Shown one piece after another: positions 38,166-50,877 of a stretch of 64,000 nucleotides of DNA. The first letter of the stretch is position 1. Each line of letters opens with the position of its first letter. Below the pieces are notes generated by a model. The model was not told the DNA's origin. It made no database searches and worked only from the letters and a program-made list of their open reading frames with translations. The position numbers and the translations under genes were made by a program. The stretch is from Chrysoperla carnea (lineage: Eukaryota; Arthropoda; Insecta; Neuroptera; Chrysopidae), in the NCBI RefSeq assembly GCF_905475395.1, contig NC_058337.1:98264368-98328367 (forward strand). Reading direction: 5' to 3'.

Positions 38166-38889
38166 TCGCAAGTTATTCAAAGGCAAAGGCCAGTCAACAT
38201 TTAACAATATCAGATTTTTACAAGTATCTCGTTTTCTATTTATTATACCTCCAGTAATTTCAGTCATTATTTAAGACCAAATTTATTAATTAAACAAACT
38301 TTTATGACAAACATTCTAGGCGTTTTTACTTAAACTAAAAATAGGTACTTCGAGAGAACGAAATTTTCACTTTTAATTGAAGGTTCTGTTGAGATTTACA
38401 TTTGGCTTCACATTTTACAAGTACCTTCGGCTTTATTGTAGAATAATCAAGTATTAACTTAGCGGTCGATCACTATTTTATTTGTGATCTTTTATTATTT
38501 AGATACGAAAAATTCGAAATATACATTTGGAATTGAATTGCTAATCATGATATTGGAGTCTTCATCTTTAATTATAAAACCTGTAAACATTTTTTGTTAA
38601 CGTTTTATTTAACTGAATTTATAGCCGGAACACTTAATTATTGATTCTAAAAAATGCCACAAGACCTCTATATGCAACATACACTCAATATAACTGCTAC
38701 CACATTGCAAAGTCTTCAGGTTCTCTAAAGATTCAGTCCCTAGTGTGAAATATAAGGGTTGAATTTTGTATGAAGTAAGTTTTGTTTCCCTACTTATTAA
38801 AATTTCGTTTTCAACCTTGTGAGGCCGGACCGGAATGCTAGCCCTATTTTAAAAAGACAATTTAAATTTATTCTGAAATAAATGCGCAA

Positions 38890-38980
38890 GGGTTATATCC
38901 ACTCTGGCAACGGTAATATCCACCCTGGCAAGGGTAATTAATATCCATCCTGGCAAGGATATTATCCATCTTGGCCAACT
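38890..38980 (+). repeat. minisatellite, four diverged units of about 22-28 bp
   Basis: Units read TATCCACTCTGGCAACGG, TATCCACCCTGGCAAGGG, TATCCATCCTGGCAAGGAT and TATCCATCTTGGCCAA in direct succession. No ORF crosses them. Confidence 0.8.
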
Positions 38981-39019
38981 TTAAATACTTTAGCTATTGT
39001 CATATAAATCCACAATACA

Positions 39020-39412
39020 TTGTATAAAACAAAGTCGCTTCCGTCTGTCTGTCCCTAATCTCTATGTATGCTTAGATTTTTAAAACTACGCAACGGATTT
39101 TGATGCGTTTTTTTATAATAGATAGAGTGATTCAAGAGAAAAGATTTTATATATAATACATGCATAATATTGTAGATTAAAGGGTGGAAATGGGGGTTGA
39201 AAGGGTTGCGCTTCAAGAACTAAAAATTTGTGTATCGATTAAGCTCAAATATTGATAAGATATACAACCAGCTCCAAGGATTGTTTTTATCTATCATTAA
39301 CCTCCGAAGAGTGGAAAGGTGAAGCGAGATAGTGGAATGATTAATCGAATATTTTCAAGTATACCCAAGTGGGGTATATTTGTTGCCCAGCAAAGCAGGT
39401 AGTTACTACTAG
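39020..39412 (+). mobile_element. Helitron-like element related to 16369-17005
   Basis: Starts near TGTATAAAACAAAGTCGCTT, contains AACTACGCAACGGATTTTGA and TTGCCCAGCAAAGCAGG, and ends TACTACTAG followed by T (CTAG at 39409-39412). It lies opposite in orientation to 16369-17005 and carries one copy of the block duplicated there. Confidence 0.55.
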
Positions 39413-40563
39413 TATATTTATACATATATAGATAACAAGTTTTAAGGGGCGTTTGATTATTTGGTGAAAATTCAAAAACAATTTTTGATGTTAAGAAATA
39501 ATTTCTACATTACAAACTGCGATGTAGTTATTATATAGAGGTGAACACAAACTTTGTTGACTTTGAAATAACCCTTTGGTTTTTATTACAAACAACAAAA
39601 ATAATACTCTCACTAGAAATGAGATGATTGGGGTTTTGTTTAAATAATTTCTGGGAAACAAATTAGGTAAATACTTTTGGCGTTGTATGAGATGATTGCA
39701 GAATTCAACGATGCAGTTAAGTTAGTTGATGCCAATGACATATTAAAGAAAATAACATATCACTATTGCTATCTTTATTACACTTTATATTTCTGACATG
39801 TAATGATTTCATTTTAAAAGGTATTAGTTAATAATTTTTACTATTGTTGATGTGGTAAAAGGAAATAGATATATTATATTAAATTCATTGTAAATACAAC
39901 TATCTTTTATATTTAAATGTCTTCAATAATATTTAATTAGTTTCAATAATTGCATGTTGGAATTATTTTGTTTTGTTGTGCAAATAATGCTATTAGTTAA
40001 AATTATAATAGCTAAGAAATTCTATGAAAATTGACCAGAATATGTATTTTGGTATAGTATAGATTAAAGATTAGGTTACAGACTAACTACACAAACAGAG
40101 GGTACATCTTTTGGGTAAAATGCCTCAATCTGTCACAGAATAGCTAAAAAATAATAGTAAATTAAATCTCTTGAGAATGAACGCAAGTTCGATAAATTTT
40201 GAGATCAAATAAAAAAACTTGTAATCATACACTAATAATGAAAATATTTTGTATTATTTAATTATTATAATATAGTATGTACTACCAAAAACCTAATATA
40301 AATTCAATTAATAGTGAATTATTTGAATCTGGTTTTATTTATTTAAAAAATTGTCATAGTTTTTCCTTTACAACTTTACTTTATTTTATAACAAATATAA
40401 ATTAGATACTCTGAAATAATTAAAGTTTTTTACAAAGATGCAAAGATTTTGCGATGGCACTTATTTTATCATACCCGTAAATTCAGACCAAAAATGGAAG
40501 TTTTGCGAATATAATGTAACCATTTCGTTTATAGAATTTCTATTATTTCAAAATTATATTAAA

Positions 40564-41125
40564 CTAGCAGTTCCCCCCCCCCCGCTTCGCTGGGCAATTT
40601 CAACTTTAGATTGAAAACAAAGACTACAGCGTTAAAGACTTTACTCTCTTTACTCTCACTTTACTCCATATCCTCAAGGATTTCAATTTTTGATACGAAA
40701 CTCTAATTTTTTTTGAAATCCAGTCTATGCTACTCGCCGATAATATCACTTTCTATAGGTGAAGGAATTGTAAAAGTCGGTCCAGTAGTTTTTGAGTGTA
40801 TCCATCACTTCGCTTCACTAGTCTTAAAAGTAAAAACCACCGCTTTATAGCCTCCACCTCTCTTGATCTCACTTATCCCCATTCCATAACACTTGAAGGG
40901 ATTGTTTTAAGCAGCTAAAAGATATTCACAGTTTTCAATTTTTTCAAATGTAAAATAGTTATAATTCATTAAGTATATCAAAAAAGGTGGCCGTGAATGT
41001 GACATTTACTGTTTTAAATTTTTACAGAAATCTTTAATTTATGGTTCAAAATGATGAGTAGTTTCTGCGTGAAAGCGTAACAAACAAACAAACATCCTTA
41101 CTTTCACATTTATAATATATAGGGA
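40564..41125 (-). mobile_element. Helitron-like element, 562 bp
   Basis: On the - strand it begins TCCCTATATATTATAAATGT (preceded by A), continues GAAAGTAAGGATGTTTGTTT and GTTACGCTTTCACGCAGAAA, and ends GGGGAACTGCTAG followed by T (CTAG at 40564-40567), with CCCAGCGAAGCGGGGGG before the end. A fragment of its 5' part in the same orientation lies at 46100-46135. Confidence 0.6.
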
Positions 41126-41289
41126 TTAGTTTAGATAAACTCGTGTTAACTCTATTTTCCTTTTCCACCTTCAAAATAATAATTAATTAATTTTCTTTTT
41201 CCATTTTCACGTTTCCATTTTTTTAAATATACGCTTTTAATTAAGTATTAGAACGTTATATTGTATTTTCAACTTGTATGATGAATTAG

Positions 41290-41580
41290 TTGAATTATGT
41301 TATAAGTTGACGAATGTTCACGAAAAGTAAGAATAAAATTTATGGTAGGTCGTTAAGCTTTCGAAATATCGAAGGCTGAATAATTAAACCAAATTTCCAA
41401 TTTTCAATATAATACGAATGTTTCATCCTCAATATTTTGAAACCTAAGCTAAGCCAGCCAGATATCTACAAAAATATAGTTCAAACTTTTTGTCCAGTTA
41501 TAACATAATTCATCATCACAAAACTTTTTTATACCTGGAATTACTTCAACGCTGATTGTGCATCCTTAAATGGATAAAGT
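41290..41580 (-). repeat. diverged copy of the ATGAGCACGG MITE family
   Basis: Contains AAGTAAGAATAAAATTTATG, TTCGAAATATCGAAGGCTGA and ATAATTAAACCAAATTT, as in 22240-22400 and 25190-25290, then an eroded end near TGTGCATCCTTAAATG. Confidence 0.5.
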
Positions 41581-43811
41581 ATTAGTAACAATGCATATCT
41601 AAGGGTAAAATTGAATAATAAAAAACATTATAAACCAAATTTAAAAATAAAAAAATTGTTAGGCGCCGTTATTTTAATAAATTCATCTGTTACAAATAAA
41701 ATATTAACCATTTTATACCAATTTGTGTAAACTTGACAAATGAAATCAATAATTTTTTGTTTTTATTTAGCAGCGGTTTGTTTCACTTACAACAAACAGA
41801 ATACAAAAAAATGGGATAGATAGGTACCCCTCTGTGACGTAAATTGGTTATGAATGAACACCATTGGGGGTATTATACAAAATACATATTTTTTTCATCT
41901 TTTTTTTTGTTGTATTTTATTCTAAAGAACCTGAAAAAAGCTAAAAAAAAATTGCGTCCAACTGTGTATGTATTAAAAGCACACCATCTATGATAAAACA
42001 AAAGGCATGTTCTAATAATGATTATGTTGTTTTTTACCTCTGTGTGTTCGTCCGAATGAAATGAGCAAGATAAAGAGGTTATCACAAAATCTTTCCGTTT
42101 TTGAGTACGATTTTGTTTCAGTGCAATTTCTTTGTCACTAATGAGAACCTTATTTAAGAAAAATTTATTACAAAAATACAAAAAATTGAAATTGAAGCTT
42201 CTAAATTCAAATCCGCCATGTCGATTATCAAAGAAATGCTCCTTTTTGATTGTTGTACCCTCTTAAAGCGCTAAGTTTTATGTTAATGGTCTGTGTAGGT
42301 AAGTACTACTACAGATACCATTAACGAGCTAATGTTTTTCTATGTCTCCGTAATTCCTAAAAGGAGCGCAGTGAAGCATCTACATTGCTTTCACTCTTTC
42401 TCCCTTCCTTCTCCCAAGTGGACAATAAAATAGGAACCTTACTGCCCTACCAAATGCTTGCCTCTTAACTCTAAGTGATATTTGATTAGATGGATTAATT
42501 GATTTTTCAATTTAAAATATCTCGGGAAGTTCGCATATCTAAATTTGATAAGGACTTTTGCGTTTATCCCTATGAGCTGAATTTCCCAGCATAGTTTTCC
42601 AAGATCAATTCAAGACCAACCTGTATATTACCCTTATCAATAATAAAATATGAAACTACATTTTTGGAATGACTTCATCCCATTTTCTACTAAATTAATC
42701 AGGTCCTATAATATTTTGTAAATAATTAACCTATGTTAACTTATAAATAACCGCTGTGGTTAAGACCAATTCAAAATCACTGTAAGATAACCACACAGGA
42801 AGAAATAAAAGTCCGGAAAAGGCCTACTTAATAACTATAGTGATTCAAAATCAAATGACTTTTGCAGTATAATTTTTCTAGGCCAGTCATTCCCAAAGTG
42901 ATGTTTATCGCTATATCGACTAGGAGGCCGATTTCGAATCCGAAGAGATGTTTGTTAAGTAATTTAAAAATAAGTAATCGCCGAGTGGAATCCAAAAAAG
43001 AAATTAAATTTTAAAATTTTGTAGAGAAATTAAGGCAACCACCGATTTAACACGAGCGTGATAAGAGGTCTACAAAATAGTATCGGAATCACTGTTTCCT
43101 TCAAGATCCCCTTTTCAGGTGATTAAAAAAAAGTCAGTGATAAAAAAAGATATTATTTTTCGAGTTTTAAAAACTAGTATTTTGTACATAGATGTCGTGT
43201 GGTTTCCTCTTCACAGTTTTTTTTACCGTAGAAGAGGATCAAACCAGGCATAAAAGAACCCCTTAAAAATATTGAAATTTATTATTAATCATGCTATTTC
43301 TTCTATTTGTTGTACATTTATTGATTTGAAATATTTATTATTGTTAATTGGTTATGTAAACAACTTGTTAACAGTGTCGGTTAAACATATTTTCTCTTTT
43401 ATATATGTTTTTTTTTTTGTTCCTTTATAGTAATTAATTTTTGAACTTTTTAACGAGGTTATAAAACCTATTAATTAATTTTAATGTCGGTATTTTGTTT
43501 TAATATAAATGTTACTCGATTCTTTATTAAATGTCGAGAAAGTAAATAAATGTTGCCTAGACGAATTTATGTTTCTTTGAGTTAACCTATTTGCTCATAA
43601 TGAGTTAACTTTGCTTCCCTATACAGGACACCCCTACTTATCCTTCAAAATTATTTTGATTTTATGTTTCTGCAATTATTTTCGTGTCCTAAGCAACATT
43701 GGCATATGACAGGTATACACCAATTTTAACGCAATACGGATAAGTGGCAAATTTTCATTGAATGAGGTAATGGATTGCTAATTGTATTAGGTTAGCGGAG
43801 CAGCCTGTTTT

Positions 43812-44395
43812 TAACACGCTTTTATTAGCTTCATACGTTAATATGTAACGGAATCTTTGAACATGATTTGACCGCCTTCGAAACGTCAGATTAACTAGAA
43901 ATTTGACATACTTATTAAAGACCGATGACAATACAATAATTTAATAAGTGTATTTAATTATCTTGGTCACGATTTTCAGGATGAACGATTTCCATATCTT
44001 AAAATATATACATTTATTTGCGCTTCCACCATATTTATATTGAATTTTTGATAAATAAATAACAGTTTAAAAAACTAAAAAACACAAAATAAATAATAAT
44101 TTAAAAAAACTAAAAAACACGCTTTTGAAACTAGCTGAACTAAAGAGTAAAAAATAATTTCTTTACGCTGGATGTGTCATATTAAAAATCATCAATTATA
44201 ATCGAGAGACCATGATGTAAATAAATATCGTATACATGATTAAAAGTAAACAAAAACAAAAAGTAATAATGATTTCTTTAAATTCAAAACAATCATTTTA
44301 TCGTAAAATAGCGTGGGGTGCTTTTTAAGATATTTTATAATGATTTTACTATTACCAATATCTGTCTATAAAATATTTCCAATAATTGAAATTTA
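43812..44395 (+). repeat. dispersed repeat shared with 18265-18720, copy 2
   Basis: Aligned blocks TTTAACACGCTTTTATTAGC, GGAATCTTTGAACATGATTT, TATTTGCGCTTCCACCATAT and AAAACACGCTTTTGAAACTA. About 120 bp of extra sequence (around 44160-44280) is present relative to copy 1. A reverse fragment of the 4441 element follows at 44425-44480. Confidence 0.7.
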
Positions 44396-45404
44396 ACACC
44401 TCACGATTTTTTACGATATACAGATTTATTTATCCAGTTTCTGGCATATGTCCACTTTAAAAAGACACTCTATATTTTAAAGATCATATCAATGAGATTA
44501 AAGATCTTTAATAATTGTTATGTAAATTAGACTGCTAGTTAACAACTTTTAAAAAAATTTGTAGCGAAAGAATATAAAAATTGTTAATTTCATGTAGCAA
44601 ACAGTCCGTTTGCTGTTGGTGCTACAGTTTTAATGTGTCAGCGTATGTGTGAAATGGTCAATAGGCAACAGCATTGTATATAATATACCTAATAATATGT
44701 AAATTTATGATTGAAGTGACGGCTATCATAAATTTATTTATACGATCAATTCATACAGTATTTTTCAAATAAATTGGAAATTAAAATCGAAATAAAAATA
44801 TGTGGCTATGGATGCTGTGGAAATGAAAAGTTAGTTCCTTACGGACAGCCATTGTGAACGGTATATACTACAGTGCTGTGCTAAGAATAGTTGTTGAATT
44901 ATTGAGTAGTGAAGAAATTTGGAAATCAAGATTGTAAATTATGAGGAATAATTAATGAACCTTTGTAATAAAACATTAAATTATATCAAAGTTTGATGTT
45001 TTTTATTGTTTCGAATCTATTGGAGTTAGTACTCAAGTAATTATTATTTATGCATTATTTTAATAAATATTTGTTGTTTTTATAAACAAATTGTTAGCGC
45101 AGAGATCTAATCAATTCGATTTGAACACAAAATGTCAATATTCTAATAAGTAAAGTTTGTTTTAAAATGCTGTTCATTATCGTGGAAAACCTCTATAAAT
45201 TACTCTGCATGTTTTTAAAAACATTAATTTTGTAATGATTATAATAATAGAGTATAGTTTTGTATACTATTAATTCAAATATAAAATAATTTATGTTCTC
45301 TTAATAAATTTATATCAATTTTCATATTTAACAAAGCAGGACCTACGTCATATGTTGAAATGAATAAGCATGGATTGGTGTTGATAGATGTTTTAAACGA
45401 AAGC

Positions 45405-45674
45405 AATTCATAGAGTTAATACCATATAGAGCTAGAGAGTCACTTTTAAAATGATATTAATTGCAGTAGAGAGGAAGACAGATAAATTAGGCGCGCATGG
45501 CTGTAAAGAGACAGATCAAGACGGATAAAGTAGGTGTATGTATCTCTTATACGTCTAGAATTTCTGCCTGTTTCTTCGTCTCTCACTACGGAAAAGAATT
45601 CACTTATTGCGTTTCCTATGTCTATACGGCTTTATGGTATTATTATCTCTATGATACAAGCAGTAACAGCACCG

Positions 45675-45711
<37 letters not shown>

Positions 45712-45730
45712 CTCTTGCCAGCGCAAATAG
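45405..45730 (+). repeat. dispersed repeat (host sequence of the later Penelope insertion), intact copy, with (TA)n
   Basis: Blocks CATAGAGTTAATACCATATAG, GCTGTAAAGAGACAGAT, CTCTTATACGTCTAGAATTT, CTCTCACTACGGAAAAGAAT, CCTATGTCTATACGGCTT and TTATCTCTATGATA match 52475-52653 joined to 55688-55765. A (TA)n tract at about 45681-45708 follows. It shows an empty version of the site occupied by the Penelope-like element. Confidence 0.7.
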
Positions 45731-46099
45731 CGAAACGATACAAGGTCTCAAAAATAGCTCTACTTATACCAAAATACCTCTTTCAAAACAACTGGAACAC
45801 CAACAATTCCGGTCACAACAACTCAGTTCCGAGCTGTTTTGATAGGAAATCTAGCACAGAGATATAGTGTTTGAAATCAGTGAGCAATATATTTTCAACA
45901 ACCAATCATGACTTCGCATACTTCATTGGGCATTTCTGTATCAAGTGGAAATGAGTAAAGAGTAAATAGGATTAAAACTAACCGTTAACCCAAAGTTAAT
46001 TTATTTTAAAACTACCTACTTCTTTTCAATAAATGAGCTCCCGTTTTATTCTGATGTATGAGCTATATTATTGTCAGTTTCATTCAAGTCCATTCAGTA

Positions 46100-46135
46100 G
46101 ATTTGCGTGAAAGCGTAACAAACAAACAAACAAAT
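46100..46135 (-). repeat. fragment of a Helitron-like 5' end
   Basis: GCGTGAAAGCGTAACAAACA and the following CAAAC run match the 5' region of 40564-41125 in the same orientation. The rest of the element is not recognisable. Confidence 0.5.
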
Positions 46136-47798
46136 ATTTTAATAGACACATAATTTTTAAGAACTATCATTTTAAAATACAAATCACTCTCGAAGGCAAA
46201 TATTTGTTAGACGGTAAATTTTCTTTTACATAAAATTATTTTAATTAATTAAAAAACACTAAAAATTATTGTTTTATAAAATGTATGTAATGGTTTTTAT
46301 TTATTAGCAATAATATATTTTATTGCTAATTAACTATTAAAAGTAATTAAGAATCATATTCATTTATTTATAATAATTCAACATTTACATTTTATGTTAT
46401 TTATTTATTGTTTTCAATAATCGTATAATTAAAATGTTAAAAAATTCTAATTTTTTTTTCTTTTTAATTTAATAATTTAATTATAATAATAATAATTATT
46501 ATTAAATAAAAAATTTACAATTATCGAGATTTTACACAGTTTGATTAATATTTTATTCATTCTATTACTATAATCATGCGTTTTCAATTAAGCGTATATA
46601 ATAAGTTTTCGAAAGAAAAAACATCGATTCTTTTATTTACTAATGTTGGAAATCCGAAGCTACGCTCAGCAGAACTCTGCTATCTTAACATCACGGCGTT
46701 GATAAAGTCACGTCAAAGTTAATTTTCTATGTTATAATGACTGGAACTATTTTTAAAAACTACTCTTGGTTTTCGACTAAGGAACACAGAACTTTCATCA
46801 GAACTCCGGAAACTTTTCATAGTAGTGATAACTTCATACAGCGTGCAACGATGTGTTATTTATCAAAATTTATTAAGGTTTCTTAAATTTGATTTTTGTG
46901 ACAAATCAAAATTATAAGGGATTCCGTTTTTTATCTTAAATGATGGAACCCTAAATAAAGCCAATGATTAAGAGAAGTATTTTTACAATAGTCTTTAACA
47001 ATAAGTAATTAAATTAACATTTATAATTTTATTGTTATACGTTTTAATTTATTTTATGACCTTACCAATCACCAGATGCGATTTATATAATACAGCAATC
47101 ATTTTTTTGAAGAAAAAAAAAAAACATGGAAAATGCGGGTCATAGGTACGTATTATACGTGATTGTAAAATAATTTTTAAAAAACATGGCTTTTACTAAC
47201 TTGACATTTTAAACAGAATTTTTATTATTTTTTAAAATTATTTATGAGTAGTTAGTTAGCTATGAACTGTTTATGTTTGAAATACTATAAATATGCTGAA
47301 AAATATTATTATTAGAAAGATATATGCTTGGCTTAGGTAATAACTTTTCTCTATAGACTATAAAGCCAACAGTACGCGCTTTTATTTATTATTGTAGAAT
47401 CTATAATTTCGGGTAAAAAGCCAAACAATAAACATTTAAAGCCAATCAAGAACTGTATTATTGACTCAATATCGATATTGATCGCCTCATGAGTTCATTG
47501 ACATAAAAAAAAATCGGGAACAGCTCCATAACTGTATTAGCAAAATCATATTTCTGCATTAGCAAAATCGAAGAGTCAAAGAAAAATCAATAACAAAAGT
47601 ATAGAAAATTCCGAATTTTTTCTCATTTTATGTAAAAAAATATTTAAAAAATTGAATTATGAAATCGTCCGCTTAACAAAAAAAAAAAAAAAATTGAATA
47701 TTGGAAAAACATTTATTCTCCTTTTTAATCACGAAACTTTTATACGAAACATTAAAATAAAGCCACCTCTTAAAAAAGATCTCTGATTTAATAGATAT

Positions 47799-48245
47799 AC
47801 AGGGTGTCTAGCTTAGTTGACTACATATGGAAAACTTTTTTATTATAAGGCTTACGAAACAAAATTTTTCTTTATAAAAAGCTCTGTTTTCAAAAATTTT
47901 AACATTCAGCTATTCACTTTTGACATCGAATTTACAGGGTGTTCACAAATTGAGAAAGTTCGATAACAGATAATAAGGGAAACTGTTCAAAAACCATTTT
48001 GCAAAAGAACATTTACATGTATGGAACACGAAGGTGGGTACGTTGAGGCAAAAAAGAACTGAAGATAATTGTTTTTACTTACGTCAACATTCCTATCGAA
48101 CTTTCTCAATTTGTCGACACTCCGTATATTCGATGTCAAAAGTGAATAGCTTAATGTTAATATTCTTGAAAGCAGAGCTTTTTATAAAGAATAAATTTTT
48201 TTCGTAAACCTTATTAAATGTTGCCAACTTAGCTAGACAGCCTGT
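47799..48245. mobile_element. foldback MITE with about 160-bp terminal inverted repeats
   Basis: Left end ACAGGGTGTCTAGCTTAGTT and right end AGCTAGACAGCCTGT (to 48245) are inverted. The arms (47799-47965 and about 48085-48245) also share AAAAAGCTCTG, ATTCACTTTTGACATCGAAT and AATTGAGAAAGTTCGATA. A second ACAGGGTGTTCACAAATTG lies at 47934, so the arm itself has two end-like motifs, one terminal and one internal. No protein. Confidence 0.8.
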
Positions 48246-48480
48246 CTATAATAAGTAGTAGTAGATGATGGATGGATGGATGAAATAAATGTGCTTGTTT
48301 TGTTTGTTCTCTTCTAGTGGATAAACTTTATAAATAAATATGATATTAAATATCAGGCGAATATAAACTAAACACAAACTTATGGTCTGTTTTCCTAATA
48401 ATAAATTTCATGAAAAATTGCATAAATTAAACAGAAAAAAAATAAAGCACATACATACAACAAAAATACATTCCAAAATA

Positions 48481-48802
48481 CAGTAGAATCTCGATAACTT
48501 AAACCTCGGTAACATAAAAACCTCTGTTACTTCAAAAAATACTATGTTCCCTTCCCATCAGAGCCCAAAACCTCTATAACTTAAAATACGCAACCTCTAT
48601 AACTTAAATATATAATCTCTGTATAGGCCCTCAGTAACTACATAGAAACATGTACATACCTCTATATTAACTAGGGTACATAGAAACATGTACATACCTC
48701 TATATTAACCTTTACCTAACATAGACACTTGATAACTTAAAACCTCTATAGCTTAAAATATTTTGTGTTTCCCTTGGACTTTAACTTATCGAGATTCTAC
48801 TG
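48481..48802. mobile_element. pogo/Tigger-like MITE with TA target duplication
   Basis: TA, then CAGTAGAATCTCGATAACTT at 48481 and AAGTT..TATCGAGATTCTACTG to 48802, then TA. The CAGT..CTCGATAACTT terminal repeat is characteristic of pogo/Tigger DNA transposons. The inside repeats ACCTCTATAACTTAAA-like blocks, and TAGAAACATGTACATACCTC occurs twice (about 48641 and 48680). No transposase. Confidence 0.85.
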
Positions 48803-50325
48803 TATTATTATTATTTATTTATTCTTACAACTGGTAGGAGAGATTTTTAAAATAAGCATAAAGCCCAAAATTTTTTGTCGCTGTTAGATAGATGGCTGAT
48901 TGTCTCTTATATTCACTTTTATCTATTATTGACGTAATTTGGAGGGTCAATTTTTGATTAATTGGAAAAGATCTAAAAATATCTATACTATCGATAAAAG
49001 TTGTGTAATTTAATTTTTCTGTTCACTTTTTTTATATACATTTTGCATTGAAAAGGTTAATTATATTTATGACTTTATTTATGCTGATTGAGTTTATTAA
49101 TAATTAAATTTATTTACATCATCATAATCAGCTAATTATTATAATTGAAAATTATTTTCTATTTAATACCTGTAATCAGTTTATATGTATAAAAGTGTTC
49201 CGCGCCTTTGTCTGCAGTTTTATTGACCGATACCTGTATTTATGGTTGTTACTTAATTAAAATATTGAACACAACGATTTAAACAAAAATGATAATAAAT
49301 GAATTAATTATACATAGATAACCACGTATACTCCAATATTTTATAATTTTTACCATAAGCAAATCAATTACAGTAGTTTATACGTCACGTGAACGTCTGT
49401 CCCTTTATTATGCAGAATCTTTTTGTTCCTATTGTAAGTAATCGAAAAAAATAATCCCGGAAAATCCGAAGAGACCCGGATTTTTGTTGTAATTACGAGT
49501 TGGTTGGGTTGAGTTTATCGATTATCGAGGAGTTGGTTGGGTTCTGATGTTTTTAGCCCTTGCGTTTAACAGTATTACAGAAATTTTGTCCGGTTAATTT
49601 TTTTCTAAATCCGTATACAAACTGCCATTCCAGTTAGCACAATATGATATCATTAATTTACATTGTACAGATTTACATGGATAACATCATATCGTACCGA
49701 TAGGGGATAACCCTGATGTCGAATGGATCATATTACCCAAAAAGATGTAAAACTAGACTTAACTATGACAAAATACCATGACAAAATTTGAAACTGGAAT
49801 TAAAATTGATTAAAAACGAAGAACTTATAAGTATTCAAAGATTGCATTCAATCTCATTTTAGAAAATCTAAGTTTTATATGTAATTTCTATGGCGATACT
49901 CACGTATGACGTCACCAGTACATATCTTCCTCTTTGTTTAATTAGGAATTTTAAACGTTCATATCTTGCATACTAGTAAAGATTTTTAAAAACCAACTTC
50001 ACTTTTCTATTCGTAAAGTGAGAATTCTTCCCCAAAAATTTACCCCTAAGAATCAAAATTAGTCGTTGTCTTAAAAAATAAAGGCAATTAATAAAAATTA
50101 TAAAAAATACAAACTAATTTTTTATTTCGTAAAGTCATACAAGGTCTTCTTCCTCTCTAAATTAAATTGTTTAAAATATTTAGTGTGAAATTTATATATT
50201 TCCATGTATTAAGATAACATGAATTTTATATTCTACATATCAGTTTATGGTATCCTGGTATAAAGTTGTGATTTTTAGTTTCTCTTGTTTGACTGACACT
50301 GACGTTTTTTTTTTATTTGTTACAG

Positions 50326-50877
50326 GTATGGTTTCAAAATCGACGTGCAAAATGGCGAAAGCAAGAAAAAGTCGGCCCCCAAGGCCATCCGTATAATCCG
50401 TACTTAAGTCCAGGTGGACCAGCACCACCATCGGCTGTTGTAGCACCAACTCTACCAAATCCATTTACTCATTTAGGATTTGGTGGTCTTCGAAAACCAC
50501 CATTTGATGGTGTACCATTTCGATATCCAACTTTAGGATCAAATCATATTTTACCACCTGGCTACATTCCATCACACTATCATCATCGTACACCGGGTCC
50601 ACTTTTACCACCCGCAATGTCGTTATATTCTGGTGCAGCGGCAGCCAGTTCATTTCAAACTTTATTAGCAAATATTTCTGCGGCACAACAACAGCGCCCA
50701 CCGTTAACCACATCACCACCAGAGACTTCACCACCAAGTGGGTCTGGAGGCCAACAATCACCACCAGAAATTGATCGCCGTAGTTCGAGTATTGCTGCGT
50801 TACGTTTAAAAGCGCGAGAACATGAAATTCGTTTAGAACTTTTACGGCAAAATGGACATGGTGATTTAATAAGTTAA
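50326..50877 (+). CDS. al: aristaless terminal coding exon: end of homeodomain, Pro-rich tail, OAR motif, stop
   Basis: The exon begins after a T-rich tract and TTACAG acceptor (AG at 50324-50325) in phase 0 with VWFQNRRAKWRKQEK. This is the recognition helix, with Gln at homeodomain position 50 and the DNA-contacting Asn at 51. The next residues, VGPQGHPYNPYL, then NPFTHLGF, LRKPPF and SFQTLLANIS, are aristaless signatures. A Pro/Ser-rich segment follows. The C-terminus carries the OAR (aristaless) motif SSSIAALRLKAREHEIRLEL followed by LRQNG (about 50782-50857). TAA is at 50875-50877. The exon encodes 183 residues; with the other two exons the window gives about 380 residues without the N-terminus, against roughly 400 for the fly protein. 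The OAR motif has Ile-Arg where fly Al, as I recall, has Leu-Lys. No break is seen. The N-terminal part of the protein is outside the window. Confidence 0.97.
   Translation, partial: VWFQNRRAKWRKQEKVGPQGHPYNPYLSPGGPAPPSAVVAPTLPNPFTHLGFGGLRKPPFDGVPFRYPTLGSNHILPPGYIPSHYHHRTPGPLLPPAMSLYSGAAAASSFQTLLANISAAQQQRPPLTTSPPETSPPSGSGGQQSPPEIDRRSSSIAALRLKAREHEIRLELLRQNGHGDLIS

Larger units (their letters stand above)
18971..50325 (+). other. aristaless intron inside homeodomain codons 46/47 (31.4 kb)
   Basis: A GT...AG phase-0 intron. Listed separately are a MITE cluster (21300-25705), a long-TIR element with nested Helitron (23641-24372), a palindrome (28241-28401), Helitron-like elements (29656, 39020, 40564), a TTAA MITE inside an older repeat (31035-31812), tandem arrays (32455-32890, 38890-38980), TA- and TTAA-type MITEs (35875, 47799, 48481) and dispersed repeats (35025, 37815, 43812, 45405). 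The stretches 18971-21300, 25706-27139, 28402-29650, 33346-35020, 36338-37810, 41581-43810, 44480-45400, 46150-47795 and 48805-50320 are AT-rich with no coding or RNA gene that I can support. No second nested host gene was recognised on either strand. Confidence 0.9.

Noticed and set aside
41873..42181. 102-codon - strand open frame
   Set aside because: Lys/Phe/Asn-rich AT-driven composition, no motif, no splice context that joins it to anything.
45497..45842. Two overlapping + strand open frames with a run of Tyr-Ile
   Set aside because: The frames cross a (TA)n microsatellite and a dispersed repeat with a second copy that does not keep them open.
50240..50764. Two antisense open frames opposite the last aristaless exon
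   Set aside because: They are mirror frames of the Pro/Gly-rich coding sequence, with no start context or independent motif.
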